Below are positions 8,552 to 18,251 of a DNA stretch of 64,000 nucleotides, piece by piece; position 1 is the first letter of the stretch, and every line of letters begins with the position of its first letter. The notes under the pieces are model-generated. The model had not been told where the DNA came from, did not search any database, and saw only the letters and a list, made by a program, of their open reading frames with translations. Position numbers and translations under genes: made by a program. The DNA is from Bosea sp. OAE506 (GTDB lineage Bacteria; Pseudomonadota; Alphaproteobacteria; Rhizobiales; Beijerinckiaceae), in NCBI RefSeq assembly GCF_040546595.1, contig NZ_JBEPOB010000001.1:3163001-3227000 (forward strand). Direction: 5' to 3'.

Positions 8552-9156
8552 GCGCCCGGCGGGCTGGTCGTCTTGCTGGCGAGCGCCTCATCGGAATCGG
8601 CCTGAGGCAGGCGCAGCAGGCTGTGCACGGCGATGCCTGCGTGATCCAGCAGGGCTCGACCCGGCATCCCCTCGAGCTCGAAGACGAAGATCGCGGTGTC
8701 GCAGCGGGCACCAAGGCGTCGCAGGAGCCGGATGCCGGCGAGAGCGGTCTGCCCGGTCATGAGACAATCATCCACGATGGCAACCGTGCTTTGGGCAATC
8801 CGTTGCGCGCGAGAGACCGCGACGCCGTCGCCGAGTTCATAGTTCTCCACGATCGTGCGGATGACTCCCGCCCTGATGGCGTCAACCTTCCGGATGTCGA
8901 GCAGGCCGAGGCCGCCGCGGTAGGCGAGGGCGCCTGCGATCCCCAGTCCGCCGATATCGATGCCGGCGACGACGGAGGTCTCATCCGGCAGAAGCTGCCC
9001 GAGCGCATCGGTCACCTGCCGCAGGGCGGTTGCGTCCGTCGCCATCGGCGAGATGTCCGGAAAGTCGATGCCTGGCTTCGGATGGTTTCTCCAGCGCCGG
9101 AAGCGCAGCGGGATCGGCGTTCCCTCGACGCCGTCGATGCTGGTGATGCGTTCCAT
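8548..9156 (-). CDS. Phosphoribosyltransferase family protein (adenine phosphoribosyltransferase-like)
   Basis: This 202-residue protein has an Apt-like N-terminal [22 protein letters not shown] segment (from residue 32) and a type I PRPP-binding motif [11 protein letters not shown] (128-138). It would join a purine-like base to PRPP in the cytosol. The start at 9156 is the conserved-looking ATG; an upstream ATG at 9207 adds 17 residues. Its TAG stop shares the palindrome CTAG (8548-8551) with the TAG of the convergent kinase gene. Substrate specificity is not certain, since the sequence is divergent from housekeeping Apt. Confidence 0.8.
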   Translation of the reverse strand: MERITSIDGVEGTPIPLRFRRWRNHPKPGIDFPDISPMATDATALRQVTDALGQLLPDETSVVAGIDIGGLGIAGALAYRGGLGLLDIRKVDAIRAGVIRTIVENYELGDGVAVSRAQRIAQSTVAIVDDCLMTGQTALAGIRLLRRLGARCDTAIFVFELEGMPGRALLDHAGIAVHSLLRLPQADSDEALASKTTSPPGA

Positions 9157-9426
9157 GATCGCCGCTTCTCGTGTCGTCGCCCGCGGGAGCCTGCATGGCT
9201 TTGGCACATGGACGCGACAAGACGACGGCGCAAGCTGTCAATCGTCCCGGTGTGGATCGCAGCAGCGACGGCCTTCGTCGCCGTCCCGCCTCGTGCACCC
9301 GGACAGAGCGCCGGGCCAGCGATGCGAGGCCAAGCCTTGACAGGGAAGGATGCTTGGGAGAGGCGTATCTCCATGCGCATCCCATTGAATGCAAACGCTT
9401 TTTTGAATTATTCCAAGGAGAAGGCG

Positions 9427-10488
<1,062 letters not shown>

Positions 10489-10491
10489 GCC

Positions 10492-10944
10492 ATGGGCGTT
10501 TCCCTCAAAGACGCGCAGGACGGCGATCTCGGCGAGGTCAGCGACATCAACGTCACGCCGTTCATCGACGTCATCCTGGTGCTGCTGATCATCTTCATGG
10601 TCGCCGCCCCGCTCTCGACGGTGGATGTCGCGGTCGACCTGCCGGTCTCGAACGCGCAGCCGCAGCCGCGGCCCGAGGCGCCGATCTTCCTGACGGTGAA
10701 GAGCGACCTCTCGCTCACGCTCGGCAATGACGGGATCGCGCGCGAGGCGCTGGGAGCGACCCTCGACCGGCAGACCAACAGCGACCGCGAGCAGCGCGTC
10801 TTCCTGCGGGCCGACGGGGGCGTGGCCTATCGCGAACTGATGGAGGTGATGAACCTGCTGTGCCAGGCCGGCTATCTCAAGGTCGGCCTGGTCGGGCTCG
10901 AGGATACCGGGCAAGGCGCAGCCGCGGGAGCGCCGCGGCCATGA
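10492..10944 (+). CDS. exbD: TonB-system energiser ExbD
   Basis: This 150-residue protein is a single-span inner-membrane partner of ExbB. The segment [23 protein letters not shown] carries the conserved membrane aspartate (D in FIDV) that conducts protons, followed by a periplasmic domain. It starts three bases after exbB and its stop overlaps the tonB start by the sequence ATGA. The three genes form one operon. Confidence 0.94.
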   Translation: MGVSLKDAQDGDLGEVSDINVTPFIDVILVLLIIFMVAAPLSTVDVAVDLPVSNAQPQPRPEAPIFLTVKSDLSLTLGNDGIAREALGATLDRQTNSDREQRVFLRADGGVAYRELMEVMNLLCQAGYLKVGLVGLEDTGQGAAAGAPRP

Positions 10945-11864
10945 GCGGGCAGGGCACGTTCACGGGTCGCTCCGCTGGTCTCGGCGCGCGGCTGTGGCCT
11001 GCGCTGGCGCGATGGACCCTGGCGATCGCCGTCGTGGTCGGTGCGCATGGGATGGCCGGCTGGATGCTGGTGACCTGGCAGCGGGCCGAAGCGGCGATGG
11101 GCGCGCCTCCGGCCGCGGTGATGATCGAACTCGCGCCGCTGCCGGTTGCACCCGAGGCGCCGCCGCAGGAGGTTGCGCCCGGTCCCGAGATGGTCGAGGC
11201 GCAGCCCGAGCCGCCGCCCGAACCCGTGATCGAGAAGCCGCCGGAGCCCGAACCGCCGCCGCCCGAGCCGGTCGTCGAGCCGCCGCCGGTGGAACCGCCG
11301 CCCGAACCCACGCCCCAGCCCGTGGTCCAGCCGGAGCCCGAGATTAAGGTCCCGGAACTGCCGCCGCTGCCCGATGCGGCGGCCGTGCTGGCGCCGCCTC
11401 CGCCGCCTCCTCCAGTGCGGCCGAAGACCGTCGAGCGCAAGCCGCCGCCGAAGAAGGTGGTGGAGCGCCGCAAGCCGATCGACCCAGACAAGCCGCCGGC
11501 TGAGCGCACCACGGCGCCGCCGCGGGCGCAGGCTCAGGCGGCTCCGAACGCAGCCGCTCCAGCCGAAGGCGCGGCCAGTGCCTCTGCGGCCTCGCGGGCG
11601 AGCTGGCGCGGCACGCTGCTCGCCCATCTCAATCGCTTCAAGCGGTTTCCTGGTGGCGCAAATCCAGGCACCGTCCAGGTCGCTTTCAGCATCGACCGGG
11701 CCGGACGCGTGCTGTCGGCGCGTCTGGTCGGCGGTTCGGGCGATGCGATTCTGGATGAAGAGGCGGTGGCGATGATCCGCCGCGCGAGCCCCGTGCCGGC
11801 GCCGCCGGACGGGTTGGGCAGCGGCAGTATCGCGCTGTCGGTGCCGGTCAAGTTCTCGCGCTGA
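10941..11864 (+). CDS. tonB: Energy transducer TonB
   Basis: This 307-residue TonB has an N-terminal membrane anchor (about 22-45), a very long Pro/Glu/Lys-rich periplasmic spacer (about 55-190), and a C-terminal TonB domain beginning near [20 protein letters not shown], with [14 protein letters not shown] and the ending [12 protein letters not shown]. It couples the ExbBD proton channel to outer-membrane receptors for siderophores, heme or cobalamin. The ATG at 10941 overlaps the exbD stop. No TonB-dependent receptor is in the window, so the substrate is unknown. Confidence 0.93.
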   Translation: MSGQGTFTGRSAGLGARLWPALARWTLAIAVVVGAHGMAGWMLVTWQRAEAAMGAPPAAVMIELAPLPVAPEAPPQEVAPGPEMVEAQPEPPPEPVIEKPPEPEPPPPEPVVEPPPVEPPPEPTPQPVVQPEPEIKVPELPPLPDAAAVLAPPPPPPPVRPKTVERKPPPKKVVERRKPIDPDKPPAERTTAPPRAQAQAAPNAAAPAEGAASASAASRASWRGTLLAHLNRFKRFPGGANPGTVQVAFSIDRAGRVLSARLVGGSGDAILDEEAVAMIRRASPVPAPPDGLGSGSIALSVPVKFSR

Positions 11865-11934
11865 AAACAGCTGGATGGGTGCGGGCGGGCCGCCTGCGCC
11901 CTGCATGAGGCCGTGCCGGCCATGGCCCAAACAG

Positions 11935-12014
11935 AAAAAAGGGCCGCGCGTGAGCGCAGCCCAAGTCTAGGGAGGAAACGCCCAAGGAGGGCGACGCAGC
12001 ATCGCTGCTGCGGT
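11935..12014 (-). ncRNA. Trans-acting small RNA candidate with CU-rich anti-Shine-Dalgarno loops (AbcR/ar15-like)
   Basis: Read on the minus strand, this 80-base unit has all parts of an Hfq-type sRNA. There is a promoter at 12049-12021 and a 7-bp stem CGCAGCA/TGCTGCG (12012-11995). A second stem CGCCC/GGGCG (11993-11979) exposes a UCCUU loop. Then comes a single-stranded UUUCCUCCC (11978-11970), and a terminator stem (GGGCTGCGC/GCGCGGCCC, one mismatch, 11962-11941) ending in six Ts. Paired anti-Shine-Dalgarno motifs are typical of alphaproteobacterial AbcR/ar15 sRNAs. That family name is inference; the transcription-unit structure is directly visible. The transcript start is estimated from the -10 position. 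Confidence 0.72.
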
Positions 12015-12020
12015 GCGTCA

Positions 12021-12049
12021 TAGATAGGAAACGGCGCCCAATCTCACAA
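12021..12049 (-). promoter_or_regulatory. Promoter of the small RNA
   Basis: On the minus strand TTGTGA (12049-12044) and TATCTA (12026-12021) are separated by exactly 17 bases, a good sigma70-type promoter. The predicted start is around 12014, at the first stem of the small RNA. Confidence 0.6.
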
Positions 12050-12234
12050 GAGGAAAAGGGCAGCATCGTTGTCCTAATTTTTGAGCAGGCCGCGTTCGGG
12101 CGGTCTTTTCGGTCGAGGGCGCTGGCCCGCCGGCTGCTGCCGGGCAGCGCTCCAGAGGGCCCTGCGCCTGCCTGCGCCCTGCCCAGCGCATGCCGATTTT
12201 TCGCCGTTGACAGCCAGTTTGGGCCTCTTCAAAT

Positions 12235-12252
12235 TCGTAGGCATACAAATGA
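12235..12252. promoter_or_regulatory. Putative MarR operator before the ABC importer operon
   Basis: TCGTAGGCATACAAATGA matches the strong palindrome at 23491 at 12 of 18 positions, with the core ATACAAA identical. It is flanked by ATTC/GAAT arms (12233-12254). It lies about 90 bases before the substrate-binding protein gene, just downstream of a TTGACA at 12207. It is weaker than the other two sites, so the call rests on the shared core and on the gene content behind it. Confidence 0.4.
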
Positions 12253-12340
12253 ATTCGCGGCTGACGCGGTTTCGTCGGCATGCGACATCTGTCGAAGAGC
12301 GCTGGGGCTTCCGCCACCGGGCCAGACATGGGGAACAGGC

Positions 12341-13558
12341 ATGACGATCGACCGCCGCAGTCTTCTGGCCGGTGCCTCCGCCGGCGCCGCCATCCTCGCC
12401 GCCCCCGCCCTCGTCAGGGCGCAGGGAGCTGGACCGATCAAGGTCGGCGAGATCAACAGCTACACCGCCCAGCCCGCCTTCCTGAAGCCCTATCGCCAGG
12501 GCTGGGAGCTGGCGCTGGAACAGGTCAATGCCGCGGGCGGCGCGCTCGGCCGCAAGATCGAGACAATCTTCCGCGACGATGGCGGCAAGCCCGAGGATGC
12601 GGTGCGCCATGCCGGCGATTTGATCAATGCCGAGAAGGTCGACCTGCTCTCGGGCGGGTTCCTGTCCAATGTCGGTCTCGCCATCGCCGACTTCGCCAAC
12701 CAGAACAAGCGGCTCTATGTCGCCTCCGAGCCGCTCTCCGATGCGCTCGTCTGGGCCAAGGGCAACCGCTATACCTTCCGGCTGCGGCCCTCGACCTACA
12801 TGCAGGCGGCGATGCTGGTCGAGGAGGCTGCGAAGCTGCCCGCCAAGAAATGGGCGATCGTGGCGCCGAACTACGAATACGGCCAGTCGGCCGTGAAGTG
12901 GTTCAAGGAGCTGCTGAAGAAGGCCAAGCCCGATGTCGAGTTCGTCGCCGAGCAGTTCCCGGCGCTCGGCCGCATCGATGCGGGCGCCACCGTGCAGGCG
13001 CTGGAGGCGTCCAAGCCCGACGCGATCTTCAACGTGACCTTCGGCGGCGACCTGACGAACTTCGTCCGGCAGGGTAACACCCGCGGGCTCTTCGAGGGCC
13101 GCACCGTGGTGTCGATGCTGACCGGCGAGCCGGAATATCTCGATCCGCTCGGCGCCGAGGCGCCCGTCGGCTGGATCGTCACCGGCTATCCGCAGGCCGA
13201 CATCAAGACGCCGGAACACCTCAAGTTCCGCGAGGCTTACGTCAAGAAGTTCAATGATTATCCGCGGCTCGGCTCGGTGGTCGGCTTCGACACGATGAAC
13301 TCGATCGCCGCCGCTTTGACCAAGGCCGGCTCGACCGATACCGAGAAGCTCGTCGATGCCCTGAAGGGGCTGAAGTTCCCCTCCGCTTTCGGGGCGGCCG
13401 AGTACCGCGCCATCGACCACCAGTCGACGCTCGGCGCCTATGTCGGCAAGACGGCGCTGAAGGACGGCAAGGGCACGATGGTCGACTGGCGCTACGCCGA
13501 CGGTGCCAAATACCTGCCCAGCGACGATGTGGTGAAGACGCTGCGCCCGGCCGGGTGA
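12341..13558 (+). CDS. ABC transporter substrate-binding protein (branched-chain amino acid/amide type)
   Basis: This 405-residue periplasmic binding protein belongs to the LivK-like (type I fold) family. The N-terminus has a twin-arginine signal (DRRSLLAG, hydrophobic core, cleavage after ALVRA). The mature start IKVGEINSYTAQPAFLKPYRQGWELALEQVNAAGG is typical of the family, as is DLLSGGFLSNVGLAIADFANQNKRLYV. It delivers a small substrate to the permease encoded next. Ligands in this family range from amino acids to urea and aromatic acids. Neighbouring genes suggest an N-heterocyclic acid here, which is inference. Confidence 0.9.
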   Translation: MTIDRRSLLAGASAGAAILAAPALVRAQGAGPIKVGEINSYTAQPAFLKPYRQGWELALEQVNAAGGALGRKIETIFRDDGGKPEDAVRHAGDLINAEKVDLLSGGFLSNVGLAIADFANQNKRLYVASEPLSDALVWAKGNRYTFRLRPSTYMQAAMLVEEAAKLPAKKWAIVAPNYEYGQSAVKWFKELLKKAKPDVEFVAEQFPALGRIDAGATVQALEASKPDAIFNVTFGGDLTNFVRQGNTRGLFEGRTVVSMLTGEPEYLDPLGAEAPVGWIVTGYPQADIKTPEHLKFREAYVKKFNDYPRLGSVVGFDTMNSIAAALTKAGSTDTEKLVDALKGLKFPSAFGAAEYRAIDHQSTLGAYVGKTALKDGKGTMVDWRYADGAKYLPSDDVVKTLRPAG

Positions 13559-13563
13559 GCTCC

Positions 13564-13692
13564 GTCATTCCGGGGCGATCCGCAGGATCGAACCCGGAAC
13601 CCACGACCGGGTGAGCCCGTGCCGCCGCGGTTCCTTCTGACTCGCCCAGTCGTGGGTTCAGGGTTCGACGCTGCGCGCCGCCCCGGAATGAC
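13564..13692. repeat. Palindromic intergenic repeat, copy 1
   Basis: The outer arms GTCATTCCGGGGCG (13564-13577) and CGCCCCGGAATGAC (13679-13692) are perfect inverted repeats. Inner arms (CGAACCC...CCCACGAC and GTCGTGGG...GGGTTCG) extend the pairing, so the whole 129-base element can fold into a long hairpin. It fills the gap between the binding-protein and permease genes. Related elements lie at 17119 and 18127. Confidence 0.75.
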
Positions 13693-13704
13693 AGGATTGC
13701 CCGC

Positions 13705-15594
13705 ATGATCGACCTCATCCTTACCCAGACGCTGAACGGCCTGGCCTCGGCCTCGTCGCTGTTCCTCGTGGCGTCGGGGCTGTCGATCATTTTCGGCGTC
13801 ACGCGGATCGTGAACTTCGCCCATGGCTCGCTCTACATGCTCGGCGCCTATCTGGCCTGGACGCTGGTCGGGCGCTTCGGGCCGGCGGACGCGCTCGGCT
13901 TCTGGGGCGGCGTGCTGGCGGCGGCGGCCCTGACGGGGCTGATCGGCGTCGTGATCGAGGTGCTGATCCTGCGGCGGATCTACCAGGCGCCGGAGCTGTT
14001 CCAGCTGCTCGCGACCTTCGGCGTCGTGCTGATGCTGCAGGACGTGGCGCTGGCGATCTGGGGGGCGGAGGACAAGATCGGCCCGCGCGCCCCGGGCTTC
14101 AAGAGCTTCGTCGTGATCTTCGGCAACCGCTTCCCGACCTATGAGCTGTTCCTGATCGCGGTCGGTCCCATCGTGCTGCTGATCCTGTGGCTGCTGTTCC
14201 AGAAGACGCGCTGGGGCACGTTGGTGCGGGCCGCGACGCAGGACCGCGAGATGGTCGGCGCGCTCGGCGTCAACCAGCGCCTGCTCTTCACTTCGGTCTT
14301 CGCCTTCGGCTCGATGCTGGCCGGCCTGGGTGGTGCGCTGCAGCTGCCGCGCGAGGCGGTGACGCTGCATATGGACCTCTCGATGATCTCGGAGGCCTTC
14401 GTCGTGGTCGTCGTCGGCGGGCTCGGCAGCGTCACCGGCGCCTATCTCGCGGCCGTGCTGATCGGCATCCTGCATGCCTTCGGCATCCTGATCTTTCCGA
14501 AGATCACGCTGGTGCTCGTCTTCCTGGTCATGGCGGTGGTGCTGGTGGTCAAGCCCTATGGGCTGATGGGCAAGGCGCCCGTCGGCCATCAGAGAGCCCA
14601 TGGGCCGGCGGAGCCCTTGTTGCGGCCGGCCGACGGCGCGACCAAGCTCACCGGGCTGATCGGCCTGCTGATCCTGGCGCTGGCGCCGCTGGTCACGCCC
14701 GACCACATGCTGGTGACGCTGACCGAACTGGTGATCTTCGCACTGTTTGCCGCCTCGCTGCACTTCATTATGGGGCCCGGCGGCATGGCCTCCTTCGGGC
14801 ATGCCGCCTATTTCGGGCTCGGCGCCTATGGTGCGGCGCTGGCCGTGAAATGGCTGGGCGCGCCGATGGAGCCGGCGCTGCTGCTGGCGCCGTTCCTGGC
14901 GGGCATCGCCGGAATCGTCTTCGGCTGGTTCTGTGTGCGGCTATCGGGGGTCTATCTGGCCATGCTGACGCTCGCCTTCGCGCAGATCGCCTGGGCGACG
15001 GCCTTCCAGTCGGTCGATCTCACCGGCGGCGACAACGGCATCCTCGGTGTCTGGCCGTCGGCCTGGGCGGCTTCCAAGACGGTCTATTACTACCTGACGC
15101 TGGTGATCTGCGCGGCGGCGGTGCTGGCGCTTCGCTTCACGATCTTCTCGCCCTTCGGCTACGGCCTGCGGGCGGGGCGCGACAACGCGCTGCGGGCGGA
15201 AGCGATCGGCCTCGACGTGGTGCGCATCCAGTGGGTCGCCTTCGCGGTCGCCGCCTTCTGCGCCGGCATTGCCGGCGCGCTTTTCGCCTTCTTTAAGGGC
15301 TCGGTCTTTCCGACCTACATGGCGATTCCGCGCTCGGTCGATGCGCTGCTGATGGTTCTGCTCGGCGGCGTGCAGACGGTGTCCGGGCCGATCATCGGCG
15401 CCTTCGCCTATGCCGGGCTGCACGAGCAACTGATGAAGGCGACGATGTACTGGCGCTTCGCGCTGGGGCTCTCGATCGTGCTGCTCGTCGTGCTCTTCCC
15501 GCGCGGACTCGTCGGCACGATCCTAGCCCTGCGGGAGCGCCGAGCCGGGCCCGAGCCGGTGCCAGCGACCCGGCTGGCGGAGGCGGCCCGATGA
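13705..15594 (+). CDS. Fused ABC permease (LivH-LivM type)
   Basis: Usually two proteins form the permease of branched-chain-type importers; here both are in one 629-residue chain. Residues 1 to about 290 are LivH-like (FGVTRIVNFAHGSLYMLGAYLAW; EAFVVVVVGGLGSVTGAYLAAVLIG). A hydrophilic linker around 290-310 (GHQRAHGPAEPLLRPADG) follows. The rest is LivM-like (GPGGMASFGHAAYFGLGAYGAA; DLTGGDNGI; GLRAGRDNALRAEAIGLDV). About 15-17 membrane segments are visible. It is an inner-membrane channel for the substrate bound by the 12341 product. Its 3' end overlaps the ATPase gene by ATGA. Confidence 0.92.
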   Translation: MIDLILTQTLNGLASASSLFLVASGLSIIFGVTRIVNFAHGSLYMLGAYLAWTLVGRFGPADALGFWGGVLAAAALTGLIGVVIEVLILRRIYQAPELFQLLATFGVVLMLQDVALAIWGAEDKIGPRAPGFKSFVVIFGNRFPTYELFLIAVGPIVLLILWLLFQKTRWGTLVRAATQDREMVGALGVNQRLLFTSVFAFGSMLAGLGGALQLPREAVTLHMDLSMISEAFVVVVVGGLGSVTGAYLAAVLIGILHAFGILIFPKITLVLVFLVMAVVLVVKPYGLMGKAPVGHQRAHGPAEPLLRPADGATKLTGLIGLLILALAPLVTPDHMLVTLTELVIFALFAASLHFIMGPGGMASFGHAAYFGLGAYGAALAVKWLGAPMEPALLLAPFLAGIAGIVFGWFCVRLSGVYLAMLTLAFAQIAWATAFQSVDLTGGDNGILGVWPSAWAASKTVYYYLTLVICAAAVLALRFTIFSPFGYGLRAGRDNALRAEAIGLDVVRIQWVAFAVAAFCAGIAGALFAFFKGSVFPTYMAIPRSVDALLMVLLGGVQTVSGPIIGAFAYAGLHEQLMKATMYWRFALGLSIVLLVVLFPRGLVGTILALRERRAGPEPVPATRLAEAAR

Positions 15595-16397
15595 CCGCTC
15601 TCGCTCCCGCCCCCGTCGCGAGCGCCGGTACCGCCAGCGAGCCGGTCCTCGTTGTGCGCGACCTCGCCAAATCCTTCGGTGGCGTGCGCGCGGTCGATGG
15701 CGTCTCCTTCTCGGTGCTGCCGGGCACGATGCTGGCGCTGATCGGCCCCAACGGCGCCGGCAAGACGACCTGCTTCAACATGCTCAACGGCCAGCTGCGG
15801 CCCGATGGCGGGGAGGTGCTGCTGGCGGGACGGCCGATCACCGGCCTGAAGCCGCGGCATGTCTGGCGCATGGGGGTGGGCCGCACCTTCCAGATCACCG
15901 CGACCTTCACCTCGATGACCGTGCGCGAGAACGTGCAGATGGCGCTGATCTCGCATGCCGGCGGGATCTGGAGCCCCTTCGGCCGCGCCCGCGACCGCCA
16001 TCGCGAGGAGGCGGACGGCCTGCTCGCGCAGGTCGGCATGCTCGAGCAGGCCGAGCGCGCCTGCGGCGTGCTGGCCTATGGCGACCTCAAGCGCGTCGAG
16101 CTCGCGGTCGCGCTCGCCAACCGGCCGCGGCTGCTGCTGATGGACGAGCCGACGGCCGGCATGGCCCCGCGCGAGCGCATCGAACTGATGGCGCTGACGG
16201 CGGGAATCGCCACGGCCACGGGCATCGCGGTGCTCTTCACCGAGCACGACATGGATGTCGTCTTCACCCATTCCGACAGCGTCATCGTGCTCGATCGCGG
16301 CCGGCTGATCGCCCATGGCACGGCGCAGGAGGTGCGTCAGGACCCCAATGTCCGCGCCGTCTATCTCGGCTCCGGCGCCACCTCGGGAGGGCATTGA
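15591..16397 (+). CDS. ABC transporter ATP-binding protein (LivG type)
   Basis: This 268-residue nucleotide-binding subunit of the importer has Walker A GPNGAGKTT near residue 53, a LivG-type signature region (LAYGDLKRVELAVALA in place of a classical LSGGQ), Walker B LLLMDEPTAGMAP, and the switch histidine in FTEHDMDVVF. The first 25 residues are an extra flexible tail. It is translationally coupled to the permease gene by an ATGA overlap. Confidence 0.92.
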   Translation: MTALAPAPVASAGTASEPVLVVRDLAKSFGGVRAVDGVSFSVLPGTMLALIGPNGAGKTTCFNMLNGQLRPDGGEVLLAGRPITGLKPRHVWRMGVGRTFQITATFTSMTVRENVQMALISHAGGIWSPFGRARDRHREEADGLLAQVGMLEQAERACGVLAYGDLKRVELAVALANRPRLLLMDEPTAGMAPRERIELMALTAGIATATGIAVLFTEHDMDVVFTHSDSVIVLDRGRLIAHGTAQEVRQDPNVRAVYLGSGATSGGH

Positions 16398-16398
16398 G

Positions 16399-17109
16399 AT
16401 GAGCGCGATGCTCGAGATCACCGGGCTCGACGCCTATTATGGCCGCGCCCATATCCTGCAGGGCGTGAGCCTTTCGATGCAGCGCGGCGAGGTTCTGGCC
16501 CTGATGGGCCGCAACGGCGCCGGCAAGTCGACGACGATGAAGGCGGTGATGGGGCTCGTCCCGCCCGCCGGCGGCAGCGTCAGCTTCGAGGGCCAGCGCG
16601 TCGACGGGCGCGAGCCCTTCGAGATCGCCCGCATGGGCATCGGCTATGTGCCCGAAGACCGTCGCGTCTTTTCCGAACTAACGGTGATGGAGAACCTGTC
16701 GGTGGCACAGCGCCCGCCGCGGGCGGATGCGCCGCATTGGACGCCGGAGCGGCTGTTTGCGCTGTTTCCCAATCTCGGCCGCATGCGCGACCGGCCGGGC
16801 GGGGCGATGTCGGGCGGCGAGCAGCAGATGCTGACGATCGCGCGCACGCTGATGGGCAATCCCAGGCTCGTCCTGCTCGACGAGCCATCGGAGGGGCTGG
16901 CCCCGGTCATCGTCGAGGAGATGGCCAAGACCATCCTGGCGCTAAAGAGCGAGGGGCTGACCGTGCTGATCTCGGAGCAGAACCTTCATTTCGCCGGAAA
17001 TGTCGCCGACCGCGCCGCGATCATCGAAAAGGGCATCATCCGCTTCACCGGCACGATGGACGAGCTGAAGGCCGATGAGGCGGTGCGGGCGCAGTACCTG
17101 TCGGTGTGA
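16399..17109 (+). CDS. ABC transporter ATP-binding protein (LivF type)
   Basis: This is the second nucleotide-binding subunit (236 residues), with Walker A GRNGAGKST, signature MSGGEQQMLTIARTL, Walker B LVLLDEPSEGLAP and LISEQNLHFA. The ATG at 16399 has GGGAGG eight bases upstream; longer in-frame starts lie inside livG. It is the last gene of the importer operon and converges on the UPF0280 gene. Confidence 0.92.
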   Translation: MSAMLEITGLDAYYGRAHILQGVSLSMQRGEVLALMGRNGAGKSTTMKAVMGLVPPAGGSVSFEGQRVDGREPFEIARMGIGYVPEDRRVFSELTVMENLSVAQRPPRADAPHWTPERLFALFPNLGRMRDRPGGAMSGGEQQMLTIARTLMGNPRLVLLDEPSEGLAPVIVEEMAKTILALKSEGLTVLISEQNLHFAGNVADRAAIIEKGIIRFTGTMDELKADEAVRAQYLSV

Positions 17110-17118
17110 CGGCTTGCC

Positions 17119-17246
17119 GTCATTCTCGGGCGGAGCCCTCGGGTCCGATCCTTGATCGGCCCAAGGATAAACTCCGCGCAGACCCGAGAATCTCCGGACC
17201 AGAGGACACGGGTTTCCGAGATGGTCAGGTCAAGCCCGACCATGAC
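17119..17246. repeat. Palindromic intergenic repeat, copy 2 (degenerate)
   Basis: The element starts with GTCATTCTCGGGC and ends with CCGACCATGAC. Internally TTCTCGGG pairs with CCCGAGAA (near 17185), and ATGGTC pairs with GACCAT at the right end. It resembles copies 1 and 3 in length and ends. Its right end supplies the last codons and stop of the minus-strand UPF0280 gene (stop at 17230). Confidence 0.55.
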
Positions 17247-18105
17247 GTGGCAGAGCCTCGATCCCCCCGACACTGCGCCACTCGTCCGCGAGCGCCAGCA
17301 GCGCGCCCTCGATCAACCCGTCGCGCCGCAGCGCCTCCGCCATCCTCATCCCTGAGCCGAGCGCCGCCGTCATCGCATCGGGCGACAGTGGCCCGACATC
17401 GACGGTGACGGGCAGGTCGCGCAGATCGCTGTCGGGGTCGAGGGCGCGGGCAGGGCAGCGGATGATGGCGGGGTCGGCGACATCGACCGCATTGGCGATG
17501 ACGGTCGCGGCCGCATCGGCCTCGGCGGCGCTGCGGGCGAGCACGGTGACAGCATCGGCGATGCCCCGCGAAAACGACCGGCCGCGCCAGCCGCTCGTCG
17601 CGATGCCGCAAAAATGCTGCGCAGCATGAGGTGCAGCATGAAGCCGGATGAAGCCCTCCGGCCGGGCGCGGGCGAGCGAGGGCACCACGCCGATGTCGAG
17701 CGGATTCTCCGGCGTGACCAGCACGGCGATGTCGCCGCCATTGTTGACATAGGCGCGCTCGAGGCCGGGGACGGCCTGCGCCATCGCGCCCAGCACGGTG
17801 TCGGCGACGGCCCCGGCGACGGCGGCCATCGGCGTGATGAACTGCTCGCGAAAGAACCAGCAGGCACGGGCCATGCGCCTTGCCGTGGCGCCGGCCAGTG
17901 GCGGCGGCTGCGGCCCGAGCGGCTGGCGCAGGATCGCAAGTTCGCCGGCAAGTTCGGCCAGGAGCCCCTCGAACGCAGCCTCGGCGGCGGCATAGGCGCG
18001 CTCGATCTCCGCGGGATGGCCGAAGGCCGCGATGACGAGATCGCTCGGGCCTTCCTGCAGATGCAGACGGTTGCCCGGGAGGCGGGCGACGCGGTGGGAT
18101 ATCAT
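17230..18105 (-). CDS. UPF0280 family protein (ApbE-like)
   Basis: This 291-residue protein of the UPF0280 family has a fold related to the flavin transferase ApbE. Visible family features are REQFITPMAAVAGAVADTVLGAM, the YVNNGGDIAV segment and the GIATSGWRGRSFSRGIADAVTV segment, as in ApbE-like proteins. The ATG at 18105 has GAGAGAG just upstream. It lies downstream of the 6-hydroxynicotinate reductase-like gene on the same strand. A role in flavin attachment or maturation of that flavo-iron-sulfur enzyme is attractive but only inferred. Confidence 0.85.
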   Translation of the reverse strand: MISHRVARLPGNRLHLQEGPSDLVIAAFGHPAEIERAYAAAEAAFEGLLAELAGELAILRQPLGPQPPPLAGATARRMARACWFFREQFITPMAAVAGAVADTVLGAMAQAVPGLERAYVNNGGDIAVLVTPENPLDIGVVPSLARARPEGFIRLHAAPHAAQHFCGIATSGWRGRSFSRGIADAVTVLARSAAEADAAATVIANAVDVADPAIIRCPARALDPDSDLRDLPVTVDVGPLSPDAMTAALGSGMRMAEALRRDGLIEGALLALADEWRSVGGIEALPRHGRA

Positions 18106-18126
18106 CGCTCTCTCGTGAAGCAACCC

Positions 18127-18233
18127 GTCATTCCGGACAAGCCGCGGAGCGGCGCCGATCCGGAATCCATCATAAGGCAGCGTCAGTGCCCTATGATGGA
18201 TTCCGGGTCTGCGCTTCGCTTGCCCGGAATGAC
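18127..18233. repeat. Palindromic intergenic repeat, copy 3
   Basis: The outer arms are GTCATTCCGG and CCGGAATGAC. The inner arms CCGGAATCCATCATA and TATGATGGATTCCGG form a second near-perfect inverted repeat around a short loop. The element lies between the reductase-like gene and the UPF0280 gene on the minus strand, and shares its ends with the copy at 13564. Confidence 0.75.
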
Positions 18234-18251
18234 GGCGGGAGCGCGTCTGAT

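Noticed and set aside
9403..9416. TTGAATTATTCCAA before exbB as an Irr/ICE-type iron box
   Set aside because: Only 5 of 7 base pairs fit a palindrome and the match to the ICE consensus is poor; iron control of exbB-tonB remains possible but unsupported.
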